Source of the DNA: Pelobates cultripes
Lineage: Eukaryota; Chordata; Amphibia; Anura; Pelobatidae
Assembly (NCBI GenBank): GCA_933207985.1
Contig: OW240924.1
Span: 72,083,236-72,147,235 of the forward strand
Reading direction: 5' to 3'
DNA length: 64,000 nt
Part shown: one piece after another, positions 37,444-48,464 of the stretch
Layout: every line of letters begins with the position of its first letter
Numbering within the stretch: the first letter of the stretch is position 1
Program-made: the position numbers and the translations under genes
Notes under the pieces: model-generated
Told to the model about the DNA's origin: nothing
Seen by the model: only the letters and a program-made list of their open reading frames with translations
Database searches by the model: none

Positions 37444-39567
37444 TTAACCCCTTAAGGACCGAGGACGGTTCAGGACCGTCATCGGCATTTTTGCGTTGCC
37501 GACCGATGACGGTCCTGAACCGTCCTAACGGTCAGAGCTACTTACCTAATCGCTGTCGTTCCCCCGGCGGCGATCAGCGTGGCTCCGGTTGTGGGGAGAC
37601 TGCCTGCAGCCCAGACAGTCTCCCCGCGGCAGATTAGGACCCCTGTGGCCATGTGATCGCTTAACACAGCGATCACATGGTCACAATAGGTGTCCTAGTG
37701 TCTGCCTGCAGGGGGACTGTCTGTGCTGACAGGCAGTCTCCCTGCTAGTGTAAAATCAATTAAAAAAATAAAGTTAATGTTAATAAAAAATAAATAAATA
37801 ATTATATATGTGTATATATGATATATAGACATATATTATACCTATATATATATGTCTATATATCATATATATATAATGTCATACTAAGTGTATTTTTATA
37901 TTAATATGTACTTATATTAATATAAAAATACACTTATAATTAAATTACACACGTATATATATAATATATATAATAACTATATATATTGTATATATATATT
38001 ATTATAAAATATAAATAATAAGTAATTTAAATTAAATTAAAAATTTTAAATAATAATAAAAAAAAAAAAAAATTATATAGCTATATGAAATTTTATTCTA
38101 ACTGTATTTTAAAATTAATATATATATATTTATATCAAAATACACTTAGAATGAATTTGTATATATAGCTATGTATATAAAAATAAATAAAAATAATAAG
38201 AAATATACATACGTCCATATACAAAATTACATAAATAATTATATAAATATACACGTAGACTTCAAATATATAAATATGCATATATATTTAAATTCTACGT
38301 GCGTATTTATGTAATATTTTTACATAATTCAGTAATTTTATTGATTGCAATTTGAGGGACCTGCCTGCCAACCCAGGCCGAAATTCCAGAGAATTTAATT
38401 TGCTAGCACTGTATTTTACCCTGTAACGCTCTACGACACCCTAAAACCTGTACATGGGGGGTACTGTTTTACTCGGGAGACTTCGCTGAACACAAATATT
38501 AGTGATTCACAACAGTAAAACATATCACAGCGATGATATTGTCAGTGAAAGTTACTTTTTTTGCATTTTTCACACACAAACAGCACTTTTACTGATGATA
38601 TAATTGTTGTGATACGTTTTCCAGTTTCTAAACACTAATATTTGTGTTCAGCGATGTCTCCCGAGTAAAACAGTACCCCCCATGTACAGGTTTTATAGCA
38701 TTTTTGAAAGTTACAAGGTCAAATATATGGTCAAATATTTTTACATTGAAAATGGCCAGGTTGGTTACATTGCCTTTGAGAGCGTATGGTAGCCCAGGAA
38801 TGAGAATTACCCCCATGATGGCATACCATTTGCAAAAGAAGACAACCCAAGGTATTGCAAATGGGGTATGTCCAGTCTTTTTTAGTAACCACTTGGTCAC
38901 AAACACTGGCCAAAATTGGCGTTCAATTTAGTTTTTTTACTTTTTTCACACACAAACAAATATGAATGCTTACTTTGGCCAGTGTTTTCGACTAAGTGGC
39001 TACTAAAAAAGACTGACATACCCCATATTGAATACCCTGGGTTGTCTACTTTAAAAAAAATATGTACATGTGGGGTGTTATTCAGAGATTTATGACAGAT
39101 AATAGTGTTACAATGTCAATATTGATAAATTTTAAAAATGTATGTTTTGAAACCGCAATATCCTACTTGTACCTATAGCCCTATAACATGCAAAAAAAGC
39201 AAAAAAGCACGTAAACACTAGGTATTTTTAAACTCAGGACAAAATTTTGAATCTATTTAGCAGTTTTTTTCATTCGCTTTTGTAGATGAGTAAAAGATTT
39301 TTCAAGTAAAAGTCAAAAACATGTATTTTTTTTCAATTTTTCATCATATTTTTTTATTTTTTTTAAATTAAAATACATGAGATTATATAAATAATGGTAT
39401 GTAAAGAAAGCCCCTTTTGTCCTGAAAAAACAATATATAATTTGTATGGGAACAGTAAATGAGAAAGCGGAAAATTACAGCCAAACACAAACACCACAAA
39501 AGTGTAAAAATATGCCTGGTCGCAAATGTACAACATCGCAAAAACAGTCCAGTCCTTAAGGGGTTAA
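37444..39567. mobile_element. 2.1-kb TTAA-flanked DNA element, non-coding
   Basis: The left end is ttaaccccttaaggacc at 37444 and the right end gtccttaaggggttaa at 39567, inverted repeats of 16 bp whose outer TTAA may be the target duplication. Just inside the left end is a perfect 24-bp stem (aggacggttcaggaccgtca, tcgg). A second inverted pair of 62 bp with one mismatch lies at 38443-38504 and 38633-38694. The middle (37740-38340) is almost pure A/T. No transposase is present. piggyBac or Kolobok are the likely helpers because of TTAA. Confidence 0.75.
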
Positions 39568-39748
39568 TGTATGTTTTATTTGTTTAAAATGTTTAGTGAT
39601 TTAATTTCATTGTTGGGGTCAGGCTGTGTGGGTGCCAGGTAGGAACCATTCTCGCCAGCCGCGGTTTCCGGAGGGGCTGTGTTCCGGTTTCCCCACGTGT
39701 GGCGGCAGGGGGACGTGTTTTGCGGTTGCACCGTTCAGTCCCGGAGAT
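39568..39748 (+). promoter_or_regulatory. AVEN: AVEN promoter / 5' UTR region
   Basis: A GC- and CpG-rich island starts right after the TTAA element and runs into exon 1 and about 30 bp beyond. It holds an E-box (cacgtg, about 39694) and no clear TATA. Past the donor are an ETS-type accggaag and an Sp1-like gggcgtggc (39893-39909). The transcription start is not determined. Confidence 0.5.
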
Positions 39749-39886
39749 ATGGAGCGCGGCCGCGGCAGGCAGCGGAGAGGAGGTGGCGGGGGACGGAGGA
39801 GGCCAGGCTGGGATAGACGTGGGGGCAGCGATAGGGAGAGGGGGCCCGAACGGGACCGGGCGGGGCCACCACAACCCGAGAGGAAG
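39749..39886 (+). CDS. AVEN: AVEN exon 1 (RG-rich N-terminus), on a contig placed backwards
   Basis: ATG at 39749 (G at -3, G at +4) opens 46 codons: MERGRGRQRRGGGGGRRRPG, then RRGGSDRERGPERDRAG and PPQPERK. It ends exactly at aggaag/gtgaga, a good splice donor (GT at 39887-39888). Vertebrate Aven begins with an RG/RGG-rich tail that binds RNA, and this is the only such exon in the window. It ends in phase 0 and exon 2 (3249-3417) begins in phase 0. The tail is shorter than the mammalian one. The exon is on the + strand while exon 2 is on the - strand; I explain this by reversed placement of the contig 31430-44910. Without that context the call would rest on composition and the donor only. 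Confidence 0.75.
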
Positions 39887-39937
39887 GTGAGAACCGGAAG
39901 GGGCGTGGCTTTACACTGAGTGGTCCATGTGTCCATG

Positions 39938-42900
39938 TGTCACTGTGCTCACTGTCACTGCTGTTATTAAATATCTGAATTCCATGTCAGTAATGCACCT
40001 CTCACACTAGCCCAGCTCAGTCTCATACTAGCCATACATGCCCTGTGTGCTCACTGTCACTGCTGTTATTAAATATCTGAATTCCATGTCAGTACCTTCA
40101 CACTAGCCCACTCAGTCTCATACTAGCTATACATGCCCAGTGTGCTCACTCGTCACTGCTGTTAAATATCTGAATTCCATTCACACTAATTAAGCTCAGT
40201 GTCATACTAGCCATACATGCCCAGTGTGCTCACTGTCACTGCTGTTATTAAATATCTGAATTCCATGTCAGTAATGCACCTCTCACACTAGCACAGCTCA
40301 GTCTTATACTAGCCATACATGGCCAGTGTGCTCACTGTCACTACTGTTATTAAATATCTGAATTCCATGTCAGTAATGCACCTCTCACACTAGCCCAGCT
40401 CACTGTCATACTAGCCATACATGGCCAGTGTGTTCACCGTCACTACTGTTATTAAATCTCTGAATTCCATGTCAGTAATGCACCTCTCATACTAGCCCAG
40501 CTCAGTGTCATACTAGCCATACATGCCCAGTGTGCTTACTGTCACTGCTGTTATTAAATCTCTGAATTCCATGTCAGTAATGCAGCTCTCACACTAGCCC
40601 AGCTCAGTGTCATACTAGCCATACATGCCAGTGTGCTCACTGTCACTACTGTTATTGAATATCTGAATTCCCTGTCAGTAATGAACCTCTCACACTAGCC
40701 CAGCTCAGTGTCATACTAGCCATATACGCCCAGTGTGCTCACTGTCACTGCTGTTATTAAATACCTGAATTCCATGTCAGTAATGCACCTCTCACACTAG
40801 CCCCAGGTCAGTGTCATCCTAGCCATAGATGCCCAGTGTGCTCACTGTCACAACTGTTATTAAATATCTGAATTCCATGTCAGTAATGCACCGCTCACAC
40901 TAGCCCAGCTCAGTGTCATACTAGCCATACATGCCCAGTGTGCTCACTGTCACTACTGTTATTAAATATCTGAATTCCATGTCAGTAATGCACCTCTCAC
41001 ACCAGCCCAGCTCAGTGTCATACTAGCCATACATGCCCAGTGTGCTGACTGTCACGGCTGTTATTAAATAAATATCTGAATTCCATGTCAGTAATGCACC
41101 TCTCACACCAGCCCAGCTCAGTGTCATACTAGCCATACATGCCCAGTGTGCTCACTGTCACTGCTGTTATTAAATATCTGAATTCCATGTCAGTAATGCA
41201 CCTCTCACACCAGCCCAGCTCAGTGTCATACTAGCCATACATGCCCAGTGTGCTCACTGTCACTACTGTTATTAAATCTCTGAATTCCATGTCAGTAATG
41301 CACCTCTCACACCAGCGCAGCTCAGTGTCATACTAGCCATACATGCCCAGTGTGCTCACTGTCACTGCTGTTATTAAATATCTGTATTCCATGTCAGTAA
41401 TGCACCTGTCACACTAGCCATACATGCCCAGTGTGCTCACTGTCACTGCTATTAAATATCTGAATTCCATGTCAGTAATGCACCTCTCACACTAGCCCAG
41501 CTCAGTCTCATACTAGCTATACATGCCCTGTATGCTCACTGTCACTGCTGTTATTAAATACCTGAATTCCATGTCAGTAATGCACCTCTCACACCAGCCC
41601 AGCTCAGTGTCCTACTAGCCATACATGCCCAGTGTGCTCACTGTCACTGCTGTTATTAAATATCTGAATTCCATGTCAGCAATGCACCTCTCACACTAGC
41701 CCAGCTCAGTGTCATACTAGCCATACATGCCCAGTGTGCTCACTGTCACTACTGTTATTAAATATCTGAATTCCATGTCAGTAATGCACCTCTCACACTA
41801 GCACAGCTCAGTCTTATACTAGCCATACATGGCCAGTGTGCTCACTGTCACTACTGTTATTAAATATCTGAATTCCATGTCAGTAATGCACCTCTCACAC
41901 TAGCCCAGCTCACTGTCATACTAGCCATAAATGCCCGGTGTGCTCACCGTCACTACTGTTATTAAATCTCTGAATTCCATGTCAGTAATGCACCTCTCAT
42001 ACTAGCCCAGCTCAGTGTCATACTAGCCATACATGCCCAGTGTGCTTACTGTCACTGCTGTTATTAAATCTCTGAATTCCATGTCAGTAATGCAGCTCTC
42101 ACACTAGCCCAGCTCAGTGTCATACTAGCCATACATGCCAGTGTGCTCACTGTCACTACTGTTATTAAATATCTGAATTCCCTGTCAGTAATGAACCTCT
42201 CACACTAGCCCAGCTCAGTGTCATACTAGCCATATACGCCCAGTGTGCTCACTGTCACTGCTGTTATTAAATACCTAAATTCCATGTCAGTAATGCACCT
42301 CTCACACTAGCCCCAGGTCAGTGTCATCCTAGCCATAGATGCCCAGTGTGCTCACTGTCACAACTGTTATTAAATATCTGAATTCCATGTCAGTAATGCA
42401 CCGCTCACACTAGCCCAGTTCAGTGTCATACTAGCCATACATGCCCAGTGTGCTCACTGTCACTACTGTTATTAAATATCTGAATTCCATGTCAGTAATG
42501 CACCTCTCACACTAGCCCAGCTCAGTGCAATACATGCCCAGTGCGCTCACTGTCACTACTGTTATTAAATATCTGAATTCCATGTCAGTAATGCACCTCT
42601 CACACTAGCCTAGCTAAGTCTCATACTAGCCATACATGGCCAGTGTGCTCACTGTCACTACTGTTATTAAATATCTGAATTCCATGTCAGTAATGCACCT
42701 CTCACACTAGCCTAGCTAAGTCTCATACTAGCCATACATGGCCAGTGTGCTCACTGTCAGTACTGTTATTAAATATCTGAATTCCATGTCAGTAATGCAC
42801 CTCTCACACTAGCCCAGCTCAGTGTCATACTAGCCATACATGCCCAGTGTGCTCACTGTCACTACTGTTATTAAATATCTGAATTCCATGTCAGTAATGC

Positions 42901-44910
42901 ACCTCTCACACTAGCCCAGCTCAGTGTCATACTAGCCATACATGCCCAGTGTGCTCACTGTCACTGCTGTTATTAAATATCTGAATTCCATGTCAGTAAT
43001 GCACCTCTCACACTAGCCCAGCTCAGTGTCATACTAGCCATACATGCCCAGTGTGCTCACTGTCACTACTGTTATTAAATATCTGAATTCCATGTCAGTA
43101 ATGCACCTCTCACACTAGCCCAGCTCAGTCTCATACTAGCCATACATGCCCTGTGTGCTCACTGTCACTGCTGTTATTAAATACCTGAATTCCATGTCAG
43201 TAATGCACCTCTCACACCAGCCCAGCTCAGTGTCCTACTAGCCATACATGCCCAGTGTGCTCACTGTCACTGCTGTTATTAAATATCTGAATTCCATGTC
43301 AGTAATGCAGCTCTCACACTAGCCAAGCTCAGTGTCATACTAGCCATACATGCCCAGTGTATCACTGTCACTGCTGTTATTAAATATCTGAATTCCATGT
43401 CAGTAATGCACCTCTCACACTAGCCCAGCTCAGTGTCATGCATGCCCAGTGTGCTCACTTTCACTACAGAACATTTAAATATCTGAATTTCATGTCAGTA
43501 ATGCACCTCTCCCACACTAGCCCAGCTCCAGTGTCATACTAGCCATACATGCCAGTGTGCTCACTGTCACTGCTGTTATTAAATATCTGATTCCATTCTC
43601 ACACTAGCCCAGCTCAGTGTCATACTAGCCATACATGCCCAGTGTGTAACTTCACTGTCACTGCTATTAAATAATGAATTCCATGTCGGTAATGCCTCTC
43701 ACACTAGCCCAGCTCAGTGTCATACTAGCCATACATGCCCAGTGTGCTCACTGTCACTGCTGTTATTAAATACCTGAATTCCATGTCAGTAATGCACCTC
43801 TCACACTAGCCCAGCTCAGTGTCATACTAGCCATACATGCCCAGTGTGCTCACTGTCACTGCTGTTATTAAATATCTGAATTCCATGTCAGTAATGCACC
43901 TCTCACACCAGCCCAGCTCAGTGTCATACTAGCCATACATGCCCAGTGTGCTCACTGTCACTACTGTTATTAAATCTCTGAATTCCATGTCAGTAATGCA
44001 CCTCTCACACCAGCGCAGCTCAGTGTCATACTAGCCATACATGCCCAGTGTGCTCACTGTCACTGCTGTTATTAAATATCTGTATTCCATGTCAGTAATG
44101 CACCTGTCACACTAGCCATACATGCCCAGTGTGCTCACTGTCACTGCTATTAAATATCTGAATTCCATGTCAGTAATGCACCTCTCACACTAGCCCAGCT
44201 CAGTCTCATACTAGCTATACATGCCCTGTATGCTCACTGTCACTGCTGTTATTAAATACCTGAATTCCATGTCAGTAATGCACCTCTCACACCAGCCCAG
44301 CTCAGTGTCCTACTAGCCATACATGCCCAGTGTGCTCACTGTCACTGCTGTTATTAAATATCTGAATTCCATGTCAGTAATGCACCTCTCACACTAGCCC
44401 AGCTCAGTCTTATACTAGCCATACATGCCCAGTGTGCTCACTGTCACTACTGTTATTAAATCTCTGAATTCCATGTCAGTAATGCACCTCTCACACTAGC
44501 CCAGCTCACTGTCATACTAGCCATAAATGCCCAGTGTGCTCACCGTCACTACTGTTATTAAATCTCTGAATTCCATGTCAGTAATGCACCTCTCATACTA
44601 GCCCAGCTCAGTGTCATACTAGCCATACATGCCCAGTGTGCTCACTGTCACTGCTGTTATTAAATACCTCAATTCCATGTCAGTAATGCACCTCTCACAC
44701 CAGCCCAGCTCAGTGTCATACTACCCATACATGCCCAGTGTGCTCACTGTCACTGCTGTTATTAAATCTCCGAATTCTATGTCAGTAATGCACCTCTCAC
44801 ACTAGCCCAGCTCAGTGTCATACTAGCCATACATGCCCAGTGTGCTCACTGTCACTGCTGTTATTAAATATCTGAATTCCATGTCAGTAATGCACCTGTC
44901 ACACTAGCCA
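39938..44910 (-). repeat. 102-bp satellite A, reverse block, with 1510-bp higher-order copies
   Basis: The same satellite as 26990-31329, read on the minus strand, starting about 50 bp after the AVEN exon 1 donor. Rare variants recur at a fixed 1510-bp offset: gcacagctcagtcttatact at 40291 and 41801, cctgtcagtaatgaacctct at 40671 and 42181, ccccaggtca at 40801 and 42311, ccgctcacac at 40891 and 42401. This shows a higher-order repeat of about 15 units. Units at 40090-40190 and 43350-43690 are damaged by many small deletions. Confidence 0.97.
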
Positions 44911-45010
44911 NNNNNNNNNNNNNNNNNNNNNNNNNNNNNNNNNNNNNNNNNNNNNNNNNNNNNNNNNNNNNNNNNNNNNNNNNNNNNNNNNNNNNNNNNN
45001 NNNNNNNNNN
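44911..45010. other. Assembly gap, 100 Ns
   Basis: Exactly 100 Ns, separating satellite A (left) from minisatellite B (right). This is the second edge of the contig 31430-44910. Confidence 0.98.
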
Positions 45011-45708
45011 GGTAGGTGTGGATTTGGTTCAGGAGCAGGGTAATAAGAGGGGGTAGGTGTGGATATGGTGTAGGAGCAGTGTAATAAGAGGGGGTAGGTG
45101 TGGATTTGGTTCAAAAGCAGGGTAATAAGAGGGAGTAGGTGTGGATATGGTGTAGGAGCAGTGTAATAAGAGGGGGTAGGTGTGGATATGGTGTAGGAGC
45201 AGTGTATTAAGAGGGGGTAGGTGTGGATTTGGTTCAGGAGCAGGGTAATAAGAGGGGGTAGGTGTGGATATGGTGTAGGAGCAGTGTAATAAGAGGGGGT
45301 AGGTGTGGATTTGGTTCAAAAGCAGGGTAATAAGAGGGAGTAGGTGTGGATATGGTGTAGGAGCAGTGTAATAAGAGGGGGTAAGTGTGGATATGGTGTA
45401 GGAGCAGTGTAATAAGAGGAGGTAAATGTGGATATGGTGTAGGAGCAGGGTAATAAGAGGGAATAGGTGTGGAAATGGTTTAGAAGCAGTGTAATAAGAG
45501 AGAGTAGGTGTGGATTTGGTTCAGGAGCCGGGTAATAAGAGGGGGTAGGTGCGGATTTGGTTTAGGAGCAGGGTAATAAGAGGGGGTAGGTGCGGATTTG
45601 GTTTAGGAGCAGGGTAATAAGAGGGGGTAGGTGTGGATTTGGTTCAGGAGCAGGGTAATAAGAGGGGGTAGATGTGGATTTGGTTCAGGAGCCGGGTAAT
45701 AAGAGGGG
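45011..45708 (-). repeat. 42-bp minisatellite B, reverse block
   Basis: Units of about 42 bp read ggtaggtgtggatatggtgt, aggagcagtgtaataagagg, gg. The reverse complement aligns with the units at 31430-32115, which carry a 2-3 bp longer middle (ctagtgat against ccta). Long open frames here are repeat artefacts. Confidence 0.95.
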
Positions 45709-47080
45709 TTCTCTCTTACTTCTTCTTTTTTTATTTTGTTTCTATATAAAAATGTGCTAGTGAAGCACATGCCATACCAATGTTATCCTATGTCAATTCC
45801 TGCTCTGAATGCTGTTGCTGTTGTGGCACTGTACGCTTGCTTGTATTCACATGCATGACCAAAAGATTTACAAATTAAAAAAAAGTGTTAGACCTGTGGA
45901 ATGCATGGGATGACATAAGTCTAGGGACCACAGGAGAGAGATACATTGTTAAATAGCTACAGGATGCAGAGAAGCGGAATGCGTGGGATGCAACGATATT
46001 GTACGCATTTGTTAAGGTTTTCTGGAATGAAAAGGAGATGGGAAGATGTGGAATGCAACAGGTGAGGAAGAATTGAATGTACCAAAGCAGAACGGGGAAT
46101 CTATGGACATATATACAATAAACGACTTGACATAATATAAAAGGGATAGGGTTCATTTGTTTTATTTTCTTATTTTGATCATCTTTGTTGGTGAATAATT
46201 GTATTTATAGGGGAAATGAGACTACTTGATCATACAGTTGAGGAAAGAAAGCACAGTCACGCCATGAAGGACAACGTATTTGGGGCCGAGGTTAACTCGT
46301 ACTCCCGTTTTGTATTGAAAGGTTTCATATGCTACACTATCAGTCAAGTTGTAATCTTGAATACATGATTTATAGGACAGAATCACATTAAACAAATTCC
46401 ATATTTCATAACGGATCGAAAGAAGAAAAACAAATCTTGGTATTAGCGTGCGGTGTCTTGAACATAATCTGCTAGTTTACATCTGATAACGAAACATTAA
46501 ACGGATATGAAAATAGAAGTCAATGTCAGGCTCATATGTGCCCTTAAATTAAATGGTTATAGCGGTACTTTAGGAGCCCAGGAGTGCTATTAGAATAGCC
46601 ACAAAGCTGATTATTTTTTTTCCTGTAAAATATTAATACTGGTATATAACAGGTTTAATAACTACTGTTTACTGTCTAACCTCCACATTATTAGTCATAC
46701 ATTCTGAATGCGTTATCTTATTTACATGCTACTGTGAGCGGTGAAATTATACCCTATCATAAAAGTTAGTGAAATACCTCTATTAAATGTTTCTCACTTC
46801 CTGCCATTAGACTTTTAACATATGTATTAGCAGTCTTCTGACAGACAGGATGAAATTCAGCAACATAGGATTGTAGGATTGTAGGGGGCAGCCATATTTA
46901 TTTTAATGCCACCCGACATGTGGAGCCATATCTATAAAATATTTTATTCAAAACTAACGGTGGAATGATCCTCCCCTCACCCATGGGCATCAGGTGGGGG
47001 CTTATTTAAGGGGGGGAGGACTTAGTGTCCATTGCAGGGCCCACCCATGAGTGGCAGCAGGTTGCAGGACACAGAAATGC
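45709..47080. other. Intergenic or CHRM5 intron sequence, no gene seen
   Basis: AT-rich, without supported exon. CHRM5 5' non-coding exons could lie here, but non-coding exons cannot be recognised by eye. Confidence 0.4.
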
Positions 47081-47583
47081 TTAAAGGACCACTCTAGGCA
47101 CCCAGACCACTTCAGCTTAATGAAATGATCTGGGTGCCAGGTCCCTCTAGGATTAACCCTTTTTTTTTATAAACATAGCAGTTTCAGAGAAAATGCTATG
47201 TTTATATATGGGTTAATCCAGCCTCTAAATCCTCTAGTGGCTGTCTCATTGACAGCCGCTAGAGGCGCTTGCATGCTTCTCACTGTGAAAATCACAGTGA
47301 GAAGACGCAAGCGTCCATAGGAAAGCATTGTAAATGCTTTCCTATGAGACCGGCTGAATGCGCGCACAGCTCTTGCCGCGCATGCGCATTCAGCCAAAGA
47401 GGAGGATCGGAGGCGGAGAGGAGGAGGAGAGCTCCCCGTCCAGCGCTGGAAAAAAGGTAAGTTTAACCCCTTTCCTCTCCATCGAGCCCGGCGGGAGGGG
47501 AACCCTGAGGGTGGGGGCACCCTCAGGGCACTATAGTGCCAGGAAAACGAGTATGTTTTCCTGGCACTATAGTGGTCCTTTAA
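47081..47583. mobile_element. TTAA-flanked foldback MITE (family 1), copy d, inverted
   Basis: TTAA at 47081-47084 and 47580-47583. It begins ttaaaggaccactctaggca and ends ctatagtggtcctttaa, so its orientation is opposite to copies b and c. Hairpins match those copies. Non-coding. Confidence 0.88.
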
Positions 47584-48044
47584 AATCTCCCTTACATTAA
47601 CATGGAGAATTTATTGATCCCCTCATAGTTTTTTTTTAAAATTTGTAATGTTGCAGCTGGTCTTCCTATTTGCCCAATGGCTGCTATTGCGGTCAGCTGG
47701 CAAAAGGAACTTTAAAATTATTATTCACTTGCATACAAGCAATTTGATTCAGAAGTTTAGTTAAATTGGTGATTTGTAAAACGTTTTCACCCAAAACATT
47801 GTATAGGGTTCAGATGTGAAAGCACGGATTTTAATCTGAACTCCGAACATCGATTGCTGCACATTCGGGCTGACTAGATTGCAACATGAAATAGTTTTAG
47901 TAGAGTATGAGAATTCCATTGCAATCAGCATTCAGTTGTTTTCACAAGATTTTGTCCATCTGGGAAAAATTTGGTCCCTTTAAGTCGCACATTAACTAGA
48001 GAAATTCAGGGTTTCCTAACCCTGAATCACAAAGAAACAGAATG
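47584..48044. other. Intron sequence, no gene seen
   Basis: No supported feature. Confidence 0.35.
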
Positions 48045-48327
48045 TAACAGCAGATAAGACCCATTCGGCCCATCTAGTCTGCCCAATTTTCTAAATAATT
48101 TCATTAGTCCCTAGTCTTATCTTATAGTTAGGATAGCCTTATGCCTATCCCACGCATGCTCAAACTCCTTTACTGTGTTAACCTCTACCACTTCAGCTGG
48201 AAGGCTATTCCAAGCATCCACTACCCTCTCAGTAAAGTTATACTTCCTGATATTATTTTTAAACCTTTGTCCCTCTAATTTAAGACTATGTCCTCTTGTT
48301 GTGGTAGTTTTTCTTCTTTTAAATTAG
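48045..48327 (-). mobile_element. CR1/L2/Rex1-group LINE, 3' fragment
   Basis: Minus-strand copy of the same 3' end as 1257-1570 and 9884-12125. It contains gcccatctagtctgcccaat and the antisense of the AWNSLPAEVVEVNT segment. It ends about 75 bp before the CHRM5 splice acceptor, so it lies in the intron next to the coding exon. Confidence 0.85.
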
Positions 48328-48402
48328 TTCTTTATTCCTTCAGAAAAATAGTTGTAGCAAAGTATCGTGTTTTCCTGACCACTAACATATCTTTCTCATT
48401 TC

Positions 48403-48404
48403 AG
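48403..48404 (+). other. CHRM5: Splice acceptor of the CHRM5 coding exon
   Basis: A pyrimidine-rich tract followed by cag (atctttctcatttcag) ends 60 bp before the start codon. Muscarinic receptor genes usually have non-coding 5' exons spliced to a single coding exon, which fits. The exon would begin at 48405. Confidence 0.75.
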
Positions 48405-48464
48405 ATCCTTTGCTGTTGATTGAAGGGGCCTGTGTCTTTAGGATTCCTCCCGGAAAGCAAGAAT

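Noticed and set aside
39593..39936. Minus-strand open frames over AVEN exon 1
   Set aside because: Pro/Ser-rich shadows of the RG-rich exon, without splice signals on that strand.
31430..44910. A real genomic inversion rather than a scaffold error
   Set aside because: Both breakpoints would have to coincide exactly with the two 100-N gaps, and AVEN would be broken. Misplacement is simpler, though long reads are needed to exclude a real inversion.
44899..45319. Open frames with repeating PNPHLPPL-type peptides
   Set aside because: Products of the 42-bp minisatellite, one running through Ns.
48420..48464. An upstream in-frame extension of CHRM5 by 15 codons
   Set aside because: The extension begins at TTG and has no ATG. 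The conserved M5 start is the ATG at 48465 in a good context.
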